From: an uncultured Clostridium sp. | GTDB lineage: Bacteria; Bacillota; Clostridia; Lachnospirales; Lachnospiraceae | Reading direction: 5' to 3' | Assembly (NCBI GenBank): GCA_900539185.1 | Contig: UQBG01000009.1 | Span: forward strand, 1-64,000 | Length of the DNA stretch: 64,000 nucleotides | In this document: positions 1 through 7,061 of the stretch, piece by piece | Position numbering within the stretch: the first letter of the stretch is position 1 | How the letters are laid out: every line of letters begins with the position of its first letter | Notes under the pieces: generated by a model | What the model was told of the DNA's origin: nothing | The model's input: the letters and a program-made list of their open reading frames with translations, nothing else | The model's database searches: none | Position numbers and translations under genes: made by a program

Positions 1-242
1 TACAGATGTTAGATGAGAATACCGTACAGTACATGATCGATGATATGCAGGATAAGATTGATGAGCAGGCTGTAACTATCGATGAACTACAATTCTCTAA
101 TCAGGAACAGGCTTCCACTATCGGCGAGCAGGCCTCCACTATCGACGAACAGGCTTCCACTATCGATGAACAGGCTTCCACTATCAGTGAATTATTACAG
201 AAACTACAGAAACTGGAAGAGGAACTGGCATCTAAAGAATAG
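1..242 (+). CDS. C-terminal end of a coiled-coil protein, probably Rpn family nuclease/transposase (5' truncated by window)
   Basis: The frame is open to the first base of the window, so only the end of the protein is visible; the ATG at position 6 need not be the true start. The visible tail is hydrophilic and built of heptads: four tandem copies of E-Q-A-S-T-I-x, followed by LLQKLQKLEEEL, an ideal coiled coil. In Lachnospiraceae such tails commonly end PD-(D/E)XK Rpn-type recombination-promoting nucleases or putative transposases, but the catalytic domain lies outside the window, so this name is inference. It converges on the flagellar operon, whose last gene ends 48 bases away. Confidence 0.5.
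   Translation, partial: QMLDENTVQYMIDDMQDKIDEQAVTIDELQFSNQEQASTIGEQASTIDEQASTIDEQASTISELLQKLQKLEEELASKE
105..188 (+). repeat. Four tandem 21-bp in-frame repeats
   Basis: Four near-identical 21-base units (105-125, 126-146, 147-167, 168-188) each encode one heptad, E-Q-A-S-T-I-(G/D/D/S). Differences are mostly at third codon positions, so selection seems to hold the peptide. Copy number is likely to vary between strains. Confidence 0.9.
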
Positions 243-289
243 GACTGCTTTGCACTTCGTGCCAATATCAGAAGCAGGCATAAGCGATC

Positions 290-694
290 CTACTTACCGT
301 CCAAAAAACGCATTCTGGCCGGTCCGTCTTCACGACGTCTTGGCTCTCTTGCTTCCGGCTTTTTCATAACACTGGAAAGTGTATTCTGCATGTTCATCTT
401 ACACTTATCGCAGAACCGTCCGGTCTTAATCAGTGCACCACAGCTTTCGCACTCCAGTCCGACCAACGACTCATCTGAGAATGATAATCTCTCTTCCCGC
501 ACCCAACGCTTAATCTGATTGACCGACACATCATTTTCCTCCGCAACCACCGTAATCGGAGCTTCTTTATGTTCCTTTACATACTGTTTAACCTCTTGGA
601 ACTTATCCTCCAGCAGTTTTTCACAGCTTGGGCAAATTGGCTTTCCTATATAATTGAATAACTTGTTACACTTCTTACAATTTCTTACGTCCAT
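290..694 (-). CDS. yvyF: Flagellar operon protein, YvyF/TIGR03826-like, two zinc ribbons
   Basis: This 134-residue soluble protein starts with a Cys4 knuckle (C6, C9, C21, C24), has a central segment that looks like a small helix-turn-helix (VAEENDVSVNQIKRWVREE), and a second CxxC...CxxC pair (CESC and CDKC). The order matches the YvyF family that sits in late flagellar operons of Firmicutes, usually just before flgM. Here it is the last gene of the mbl-flgFG-recD2-comF operon, 56 bases after comF, and flgM, flgK and flgL do not follow. A regulatory role in flagellar gene expression is suspected for the family, not shown by this sequence. Confidence 0.8.
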   Translation of the reverse strand: MDVRNCKKCNKLFNYIGKPICPSCEKLLEDKFQEVKQYVKEHKEAPITVVAEENDVSVNQIKRWVREERLSFSDESLVGLECESCGALIKTGRFCDKCKMNMQNTLSSVMKKPEAREPRRREDGPARMRFLDGK

Positions 695-750
695 ACTCTA
701 TTTCCTCCTATTATGCATCCGCCATGCACATCACTCTATCCATTATCACT

Positions 751-1449
751 CTACATCGCACTTCCCCTGCCGATGCAGATGCTGGTGTAATATACCTCCT
801 GTACACCACCGGAACAAAGTACCTGCGTACACGCTTCGATCGTTGCTCCTGTTGTATAGATATCATCGACTAAAAGCACTTTGTTCAATTTTACATCATT
901 TTCGCGGAAGAAAAAAGCCTTTTTTAGGTTTTGCAACCGCTCTTTATCATTCAGTTCCTTTTGCGGTTGGGTATCGACGGTACGGACCAACTGTTTCTCA
1001 TAGTAAGGAATGTCCAGTCGTCGACCCAGTTCTTTCGCCAGCACACCCGCCTGATTATATCCTCTGGTACGCAGCTTATGCGGATGGATTGGAACCGGCA
1101 GAACCCCATCCAGATTCAACCGCAAAAACTCACTTCCATACTGCTTCTCCAGTTCTTCTGCATAGAACTGTGCATATTCCCTTCGATTCTTATACTTAAA
1201 CGCCAACACACCTTCCTTCACCGGAGTCTCATAACGATACAGCGGATATCCCCGTGTGTAATGCTTTTGAATGTGTATACAGTCAGAACAATACTCCTGC
1301 TCCTCATGTTCTAACTCTTTTCCACACTTCATACACCGGATCTCACCTATATATGGCAGATGCTCCGCACATGACTTGCAAATCAAAACAGATTTCGGAT
1401 TCTGTCGAACGATATCCTGACAAATCGGGCAGCGCCGTGGATAAATCAA
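751..1449 (-). CDS. comF: ComF family protein (amidophosphoribosyltransferase-like)
   Basis: The protein has 232 residues. The N-terminus has two Cys4 zinc knuckles (C7, C10, C24, C27 and C39, C42, C54, C57), followed by a type I phosphoribosyltransferase fold with the PRPP loop VDDIYTTGAT near residues 195-205. ComF proteins act in DNA uptake in competent bacteria, though many carriers are not known to be competent and the biochemical role is unsettled. The start is TTG at 1449, two bases after the recD2 stop; no ribosome binding site is close to it, so translation is probably coupled to recD2. The recD2-comF-yvyF order fits a shared operon. Confidence 0.88.
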   Translation of the reverse strand: MIYPRRCPICQDIVRQNPKSVLICKSCAEHLPYIGEIRCMKCGKELEHEEQEYCSDCIHIQKHYTRGYPLYRYETPVKEGVLAFKYKNRREYAQFYAEELEKQYGSEFLRLNLDGVLPVPIHPHKLRTRGYNQAGVLAKELGRRLDIPYYEKQLVRTVDTQPQKELNDKERLQNLKKAFFFRENDVKLNKVLLVDDIYTTGATIEACTQVLCSGGVQEVYYTSICIGRGSAM

Positions 1450-1450
1450 A

Positions 1451-3721
1451 TCAAATATCGGAATAATGGTCTTCCACCTCCCGTATCGCCTGTTTTAGCC
1501 CGGAATACCGCTTCTGTTCGTCTGCGTTATCTACCATCTCATAGATCTTATATCCATTTCCCACGATCACCACGCATTTTCTGGCTCTGGTGATCGCTGT
1601 ATATAATAAATTCCGATGCATTAAGACTCTTGGACCATTCAGAAGCGGAAGTATCACTGCCGGATACTCACTTCCCTGCGACTTGTGAATGGTGATTGCA
1701 TACGCCAGTTCCAGTTCATCCAGCTGTTTAAACGCATACTTTACCGTTCGCTCATCATCCATCAGCACCTCTATCTCCTCCGCATAGGTATCTATGGTCT
1801 GAATCACACCGATATCTCCATTAAACACACCCACGCCCTTTTCCTGTTCAAAGTGTCCGGATGCATCATAGATCGCCCACTCCAGCTTATAATCATTCTT
1901 GATCTGCATTACCTTATCCCCTTCACGAAAGATAACCTCATGCGCTACATGTTCCTTTTTCGATGCGTCCGGCGGATTCAGAATCTGCTGTAGTTCCTTA
2001 TTGAGATTCTCCACACCCAGTTCTCCCTGACGCATGGGTGTCAGTACCTGTACCTCTGACGGTTTTGTGTGAACATATTTCGGCATCTTTGCTGCCACCA
2101 GCTTCCCAACCTCTTCGATCACAGCATTACCGGACGGTCGTGCCAGGAGAAAAAAATCCTTACTTTTATTGTCCATAACCGGATATTCACCATGAAGAAT
2201 CCGGTGTGCATTCATGATGATATCGCTGTTTTCTTCCTGTCGATAAATCGTGGTCAGCTCTATAACCGGGAAGACATCCGCTCCTATAATATCCTTCAGT
2301 ACATTTCCGGGACCTACACTCGGGAGCTGATTCATATCCCCCACCAGAATCAAATGTGTACCCGGAACAATCGCCTCCAGTAGTGCGTGTGCCAGATAGA
2401 TATCCACCATAGACATCTCATCAATAATCACAACATCTGCCTCCAGCGGGTTCTGTGCATTCCGCTCAAACCGATAGCCTTCCTCGCCCTCAACACCACC
2501 ACTCAGTTCCAGAAGGCGATGAATCGTCTGTGCCTGATATCCGGTTGCTTCGGTCATACGCTTTGCCGCACGCCCGGTCGGAGCTGCCAGTCGAAGTTCC
2601 AGTCCCTCCTGCTCAAAATACCGGATAATACTGTTGATGACGGTTGTCTTACCGGTTCCCGGTCCGCCCGTGATTATAACCAGACCCGAGGTTGCAGCCT
2701 CCCGGACTGCCCGCTGCTGCATCTCATTTAACTGAATCTCAGAGGAATCCGCAAGCCTCTCCATCGCCTTTTGCAGTTCCTTCTCCGGGATAGTATAAGA
2801 CAGGCAAAGATCCACCAGCATTCGGGCTGTATGAAGCTCTGTATGGTACTGACTGCTGCCATACACTGCGGCGATACCATTGACTTCCTTTAATATCAGC
2901 TTTCGCTCCAGCTGCAGTGCCATAATCTGTTCACCGATTCCATCCTGCAGGGATTCCGCATATAGCGGATCATATGGCTCCGTTTCCGGCAAAAGAAATG
3001 AAATCACCTTTCGCACCAGCATATCCTTCGGAAGAAAGGTATGTCCTAAACTGCCGGCCTGACTTAACGTATAAAGAATCGCAGACCGTATCCGGAATTC
3101 CGAATCCAGTCGTATTCCCGCCATTCTGGCGATTCCATCTGCGATCTTAAAGCCGACGCCCTGAATATCCTCTGCGATCTGATATGGATTCTCCTCGATA
3201 ACCTTATACATCCGGTTTCCATATTCATTATAGATCTTAACCGCCAGATGCGCATTGATTCCATACTTGCCCAGATACATCATTGCCTGCCGGATATCCC
3301 GGCTTTCATGATACTGAACCGCAATCTCACGCGCCTTTCGTTCCGAGATCCCCTTGATCTCCGCCAGTCGCTCCGGTTCATACTCAATGATACGGAAGGT
3401 ATCCTTTTTAAACTTCTTCACGATCTGCATGGCAAGCACCGGTCCGATTCCCTTAATCGCTCCCGAACACAAATACTTCTCCATGCTGTCCGTGTCCTCC
3501 GGCATCCGTAGTTCATAAGCAGTCACCTTGAGCTGTGTTTCGTAGTAAGGATGCTCCACTTCTTCACCTTCGGCACTGATAAACAGCCCTTCCGCTGCAC
3601 CTTCTATGTACCCAACCAGTGTATATTCCTCATCATCCTCATTGGATATGACTGACAGTACCTTATAGCCGTTGTCTTCATTCTGATATATAATTTTTTC
3701 AATATATCCTTCTCGCTTCAA
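1451..3721 (-). CDS. recD2: RecD2-type SF1B ATP-dependent DNA helicase
   Basis: The protein is a 756-residue 5'-3' DNA helicase without RecBC partners. The N-terminal OB-like domain and helix-hairpin-helix repeats (about residues 70-200) precede the motor: Walker A GGPGTGKTT near residue 352, Walker B IIDEMSM near 434, and the C-terminal UvrD-like motifs IHKSQGSEYPAV and LLYTAITRARK near 705. I place the start at TTG 3721, because GGAG lies eight bases upstream and the protein then opens directly with the family N-terminus (KREGYIEKI). The in-frame ATG at 3814 would add 31 non-conserved residues. It belongs to the flagellar rod operon, 96 bases after the rod gene. Confidence 0.9.
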   Translation of the reverse strand: MKREGYIEKIIYQNEDNGYKVLSVISNEDDEEYTLVGYIEGAAEGLFISAEGEEVEHPYYETQLKVTAYELRMPEDTDSMEKYLCSGAIKGIGPVLAMQIVKKFKKDTFRIIEYEPERLAEIKGISERKAREIAVQYHESRDIRQAMMYLGKYGINAHLAVKIYNEYGNRMYKVIEENPYQIAEDIQGVGFKIADGIARMAGIRLDSEFRIRSAILYTLSQAGSLGHTFLPKDMLVRKVISFLLPETEPYDPLYAESLQDGIGEQIMALQLERKLILKEVNGIAAVYGSSQYHTELHTARMLVDLCLSYTIPEKELQKAMERLADSSEIQLNEMQQRAVREAATSGLVIITGGPGTGKTTVINSIIRYFEQEGLELRLAAPTGRAAKRMTEATGYQAQTIHRLLELSGGVEGEEGYRFERNAQNPLEADVVIIDEMSMVDIYLAHALLEAIVPGTHLILVGDMNQLPSVGPGNVLKDIIGADVFPVIELTTIYRQEENSDIIMNAHRILHGEYPVMDNKSKDFFLLARPSGNAVIEEVGKLVAAKMPKYVHTKPSEVQVLTPMRQGELGVENLNKELQQILNPPDASKKEHVAHEVIFREGDKVMQIKNDYKLEWAIYDASGHFEQEKGVGVFNGDIGVIQTIDTYAEEIEVLMDDERTVKYAFKQLDELELAYAITIHKSQGSEYPAVILPLLNGPRVLMHRNLLYTAITRARKCVVIVGNGYKIYEMVDNADEQKRYSGLKQAIREVEDHYSDI

Positions 3722-3817
3722 TGTATCTTCTCCTGCTATTACTGAAAAACAGGGCTGTCTGAAATAAAGCCGGCTCTCCGACTCTGATTTACAGCAGCCC
3801 CATGCTATTTCCACATA

Positions 3818-4189
3818 TTATATTTTTTCAGACTTAATAGTTACCGTTCGGGCGTTATTCTTCATGGACTCGTATAGCTTCTGTGCAATTCCCAGATCGC
3901 CCTGTTCCGTCAGCACAGACGCATATTCCTGAAGCATCATATCACCAAAGTAGTCCAGATACTTATTATCCTTCTCCTCATCAGACTTCGGTATACTATC
4001 CTGTACCTGCTTCATAACCTGTTCAATCAGATAGGATTCAAACTCCTTGCAGGCATCCAACAGTTCCTCATCTGTTGCTTCACTCGCATTTGTTTGCTTC
4101 AGCTTTGACGACAAAGCCGATGCATTTACATTACTCATATCCGACTGATACAAATAGCCCGAGTAGACATCACCGATTGATCCCGTCAT
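3818..4189 (-). CDS. flgJ: Rod-binding protein, FlgJ N-terminal type
   Basis: This 123-residue protein matches the rod-capping half of FlgJ: DEELLDACKEFESYLIEQVMKQ is followed by YLDYFGDMMLQEYASVLTEQGDLGIAQKLYE. The muramidase half of proteobacterial FlgJ is absent, as is usual in Clostridia. It should act in the periplasmic space to assemble the flagellar rod. The ATG at 4189 follows an AGGTGT site that overlaps the flgG stop region, only nine bases separating the two genes, so it is co-translated with the rod genes it serves. Confidence 0.85.
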   Translation of the reverse strand: MTGSIGDVYSGYLYQSDMSNVNASALSSKLKQTNASEATDEELLDACKEFESYLIEQVMKQVQDSIPKSDEEKDNKYLDYFGDMMLQEYASVLTEQGDLGIAQKLYESMKNNARTVTIKSEKI

Positions 4190-4198
4190 ATCCTACAC

Positions 4199-5047
4199 CT
4201 ACCTTCTCAGATTGTTTGCCTGCTCCAGCATCTCATCCGATGCCTGAATCACCTTTGAGTTCATCTGATAGGCTCTCTGTGCCACGATCAGATTCACCAT
4301 CTCATCTGCCACCTGTACATTCGAAGCCTCTATGTACTTATGATGCAATGCACTCCGCGTCAGATTCTGTGACTGAGACTCTTCCATCGGTGTACCGGAT
4401 GCTACGGTCTGTCGATAACAGTTTCCGGAGCTTTTCTCCAGTCCTGCCGGGTTGTTAAACTGTACTACTCCGATCTGTACATTATACAGTGCATTTCCAT
4501 TTGCATCCGTACGCACCAGATCTACCTGCTCATCATTGGCAGAGTTCAGAGTAATTCTTCCATCTGTCGCTATTCCGATCGTGGTCGCATTCAACCCTGC
4601 CGGAATAATTATCGTATTATTATATTGATCCAGTACCGGTTTCCCATCGGATGTACACAGCATCGTGCCACCTTCTACCGGAGATACTGCAAAATTACCA
4701 TCTCTGGTATACTGGATTTCTCCATTTTCTGTTCGCACCTTAAAGAATCCGCTGCCTTCGATTGCTACCGCAAATGGGCTCTCGCTCGGATTTAAGTTTC
4801 CCTGCGTAAACTGACTGGTAATCGCCGCCGTCCGGCTGCCCAATCCGACCTGTGCTCCAACCGGCTTCTCATCTCCGGCATTATTTGTAGATCTGGTCTG
4901 TAATGTCTGATACAGCAACGACTTAAACTCTGCTGTTTCCGTTTTATAACCGGTGGTATTTAAATTTGCCAGATTGTTAGCGATTGTATCTACATTTTCC
5001 TGCTGTGCAATCATGCCGCTGGCTGCAGTCCATAATGATCTAACCAC
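4199..5047 (-). CDS. flgG: Flagellar basal-body distal rod/hook-family protein FlgG (FlhP-like)
   Basis: This 282-residue protein has the family N-terminal signature (SLWTAASGMIAQQENVDTIANNLANLNTTGYKT), the central SGFFKV segment and the C-terminal coiled D0 segment (EMVNLIVAQRAYQMNSKVIQ). It polymerises into the rod after export by the flagellar type III system, so it has no signal peptide. The start is GTG 5047 behind AAAGGAG. The order mbl > flgF > flgG matches mbl-flhO-flhP of Bacillus subtilis, so FlhP-like is an equally fair name. Confidence 0.93.
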   Translation of the reverse strand: MVRSLWTAASGMIAQQENVDTIANNLANLNTTGYKTETAEFKSLLYQTLQTRSTNNAGDEKPVGAQVGLGSRTAAITSQFTQGNLNPSESPFAVAIEGSGFFKVRTENGEIQYTRDGNFAVSPVEGGTMLCTSDGKPVLDQYNNTIIIPAGLNATTIGIATDGRITLNSANDEQVDLVRTDANGNALYNVQIGVVQFNNPAGLEKSSGNCYRQTVASGTPMEESQSQNLTRSALHHKYIEASNVQVADEMVNLIVAQRAYQMNSKVIQASDEMLEQANNLRR

Positions 5048-5078
5048 ACGTTGCTCCTTTCTATAGCGTTCCTGCTAC

Positions 5079-5858
5079 TTATACCTTTCCGATCTCATTC
5101 ACCGCCTTGTCCAGCGTAGAATCGATCGTCTGCATCATCTTCTGATTTGTCTCATATGCACGGGTAATCGTGATCATACTGACCATCTCATTGATTACAT
5201 TTACATTTGATGTCTCCAGATAGCCCTGTCTGGTCAATGCTGTACTCGCCACCATGCCAGCCTCCGGCAATGCTTCAAACATATTTTCCCCATACAGGCT
5301 GAGTGCATCCTTATTCTGGAAATCTACGATCTGCAGTCTTCCTACCAAAACCTCATTGGCATAGACATTGCCAAGAGAATCCATGGATACATCCGCCGTA
5401 TTGGCACCCGGAATCTGGATACGCTGATTATTCGTCCCCAGCACAAAGTCTCCATCCTTTGTCACAAGATAACCGTCCCTGGTAACAGTAAAAGAACCAT
5501 CGCGTGTGTAACGTATATGTTCTGTTCCGCTCTTGTCTGTTGTGCTGATGGTAAAAAATCCATCGCCCTCCAATGCCACATCGTATGCATTTCCGGTCTC
5601 CCGGAAGCCTCCCTGTGAAAAATCCGTATAGGTTTCGCCGATCTTTACACCCAGGCTGACATCACCGATGCCCTTTACCAGATACCCATCCGAGTCATCA
5701 TCCACCCGCACCGCCAGCTCTTGGCTGAAGGACTGGGAGGTGACTCCCATCTTCTTGTATCCGGTCGTATTGGAATTCGCGATATTGTTAGATATAACAT
5801 CCAACCGTCTCTGCTCATTACGCAGTCCTGTATAGGCTGTATATAGGCCTTTTACCAT
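5079..5858 (-). CDS. flgF: Flagellar basal-body rod protein FlgF (FlhO-like)
   Basis: This 259-residue protein is a paralogue of the next gene: N-terminal VKGLYTAYTGLRNEQRRLDVISNNIANSNTTGYKK, central GDGFFTIS, C-terminal NVNVINEMVSMITITRAYETNQKMMQ. The DxxxD-like gap before NEMVS and the shorter length favour the FlgF/FlhO branch over FlgG. It forms part of the flagellar rod. A strong AAAGGAG lies ahead of ATG 5858, and the gene follows mbl by 23 bases. Confidence 0.9.
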   Translation of the reverse strand: MVKGLYTAYTGLRNEQRRLDVISNNIANSNTTGYKKMGVTSQSFSQELAVRVDDDSDGYLVKGIGDVSLGVKIGETYTDFSQGGFRETGNAYDVALEGDGFFTISTTDKSGTEHIRYTRDGSFTVTRDGYLVTKDGDFVLGTNNQRIQIPGANTADVSMDSLGNVYANEVLVGRLQIVDFQNKDALSLYGENMFEALPEAGMVASTALTRQGYLETSNVNVINEMVSMITITRAYETNQKMMQTIDSTLDKAVNEIGKV

Positions 5859-5881
5859 CGTGTCAACTCCTTTACTTTTTC

Positions 5882-6874
5882 CTAATCTCTCTTTCCGGAC
5901 AGAAATTCAATATACTTACCGGTACCGATTGCAACCGCTGTTAACGGATTGTCTGCCGTAATCGTTGTAATGCCTGTCTTCTCCTCGATCAATTCTTCCA
6001 AGCCATTTAACAATGATCCGCCGCCGGTCAGTACAATACCACGATCTGAGATGTCTGCTGCCAGTTCCGGTGGTGTACGTTCCAGTACACTGTGTACAGC
6101 CTCTACGATCTGTGCAGTCGTCTCACGCAGTGCCTCTTCTGTCTCAGAAGATGTTACCGTAATCGTCTTCGGAAGACCGGTTACCAGATTTCTGCCTCGA
6201 ACTTCCATCGTAACTTCGTCTGCTCTCTTATAACAGGTACCGATGTTAATCTTGATCTCCTCTGCCGTCCGTTCGCCGATCAAAAGATTATGCTTCTTAC
6301 GCATATACCGCACAATAGCTTCGTCAAAATCATCTCCGGCCGTCTTTACAGAGGTACTGACAACGGTTCCACCCAGTGAAATAACTGCAATATCAGCCGT
6401 ACCGCCACCGATATCTACGATCATATTACCGCATGGTCTGGCAATATCAATGCCCGCTCCGATCGCTGCCGCTACCGGTTCCTCAATGATCGATACATCT
6501 CTGGCGCCTGCCTGATAGGTTGCATCCTCTACTGCCTTCTTCTCTACCTCAGTAACTCCACTTGGCACACAGACACTGATTCTAGGCTTTCTGCCGAAAA
6601 TACTCTTACCTACCGCCTTCTGAATAAAATACTTCAGCATCTTTTCCGTAATGGTATAATCAGAGATAACACCCTGCTTCAAAGGACGGACTGCTACGAT
6701 ATTGCCCGGAGTTCTACCCAACATCAGACGAGCCTCTTCTCCGATCGCCTTAATCTTATTTGTATCCCGGTCAAATGCCACAACGGATGGCTCCTTTAAT
6801 ACAACGCCTTTTCCTTTTACATATACCAATATACTGGCGGTTCCCAAATCAATTCCAATATCTGAACTTGCCAT
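5882..6874 (-). CDS. mbl: MreB/Mbl-type actin-like rod-shape protein
   Basis: The protein has 330 residues. It shows the actin-fold nucleotide motifs: phosphate 1 (DIGIDLGTASILVYVKGKG), phosphate 2 (NMIVDIGGGTADIAVISLGG) and the adenosine motif (GIVLTGGGSLLNGL). It forms membrane-associated filaments that direct lateral wall synthesis. ATG 6874 is preferred over the ATG at 6898 because AAAGGGG sits about seven bases before it. Being first in an operon with flgF and flgG is the conserved Firmicute arrangement and favours the name Mbl over MreB; mreC and mreD are not nearby. Confidence 0.9.
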   Translation of the reverse strand: MASSDIGIDLGTASILVYVKGKGVVLKEPSVVAFDRDTNKIKAIGEEARLMLGRTPGNIVAVRPLKQGVISDYTITEKMLKYFIQKAVGKSIFGRKPRISVCVPSGVTEVEKKAVEDATYQAGARDVSIIEEPVAAAIGAGIDIARPCGNMIVDIGGGTADIAVISLGGTVVSTSVKTAGDDFDEAIVRYMRKKHNLLIGERTAEEIKINIGTCYKRADEVTMEVRGRNLVTGLPKTITVTSSETEEALRETTAQIVEAVHSVLERTPPELAADISDRGIVLTGGGSLLNGLEELIEEKTGITTITADNPLTAVAIGTGKYIEFLSGKRD

Positions 6875-6918
6875 AATAATCCCCTTTCTAATGGACAATT
6901 TATTTCACTTTTCCCTAT

Positions 6919-6946
6919 ATTATATACACTCTTGATTTTTTTTCAA
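6919..6946 (-). promoter_or_regulatory. Sigma-A promoter of the mbl-flagellar operon
   Basis: Reading the minus strand, TTGAAA (6946-6941), a 16-base spacer and TATAAT (6924-6919) lie about 45 bases ahead of the mbl start, in an AT-rich intergenic region. Confidence 0.65.
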
Positions 6947-7061
6947 AGAGCATTTGAAGATTTCAGCAAAATCACCGATATCGAAACTAACTTATCATTT
7001 TATATCGACATATTGCATACAAATCTTTACATTTATTTTAACCAAACATGAATTATTTCAG

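Noticed and set aside
105..188. CRISPR-like direct repeats
   Set aside because: The 21-base units are directly adjacent with no spacers and encode protein heptads in frame.
3722..3814. Longer RecD2 N-terminus from ATG 3814
   Set aside because: The added 31 residues are not family-like, and a well-spaced ribosome binding site precedes TTG 3721.
6978..7001. Sigma-D promoter for the mbl-flagellar operon (TAAA and TTCGATAT, minus strand)
   Set aside because: The spacer is only 12 bases, too short for sigma-D; a good sigma-A promoter lies nearer the gene.
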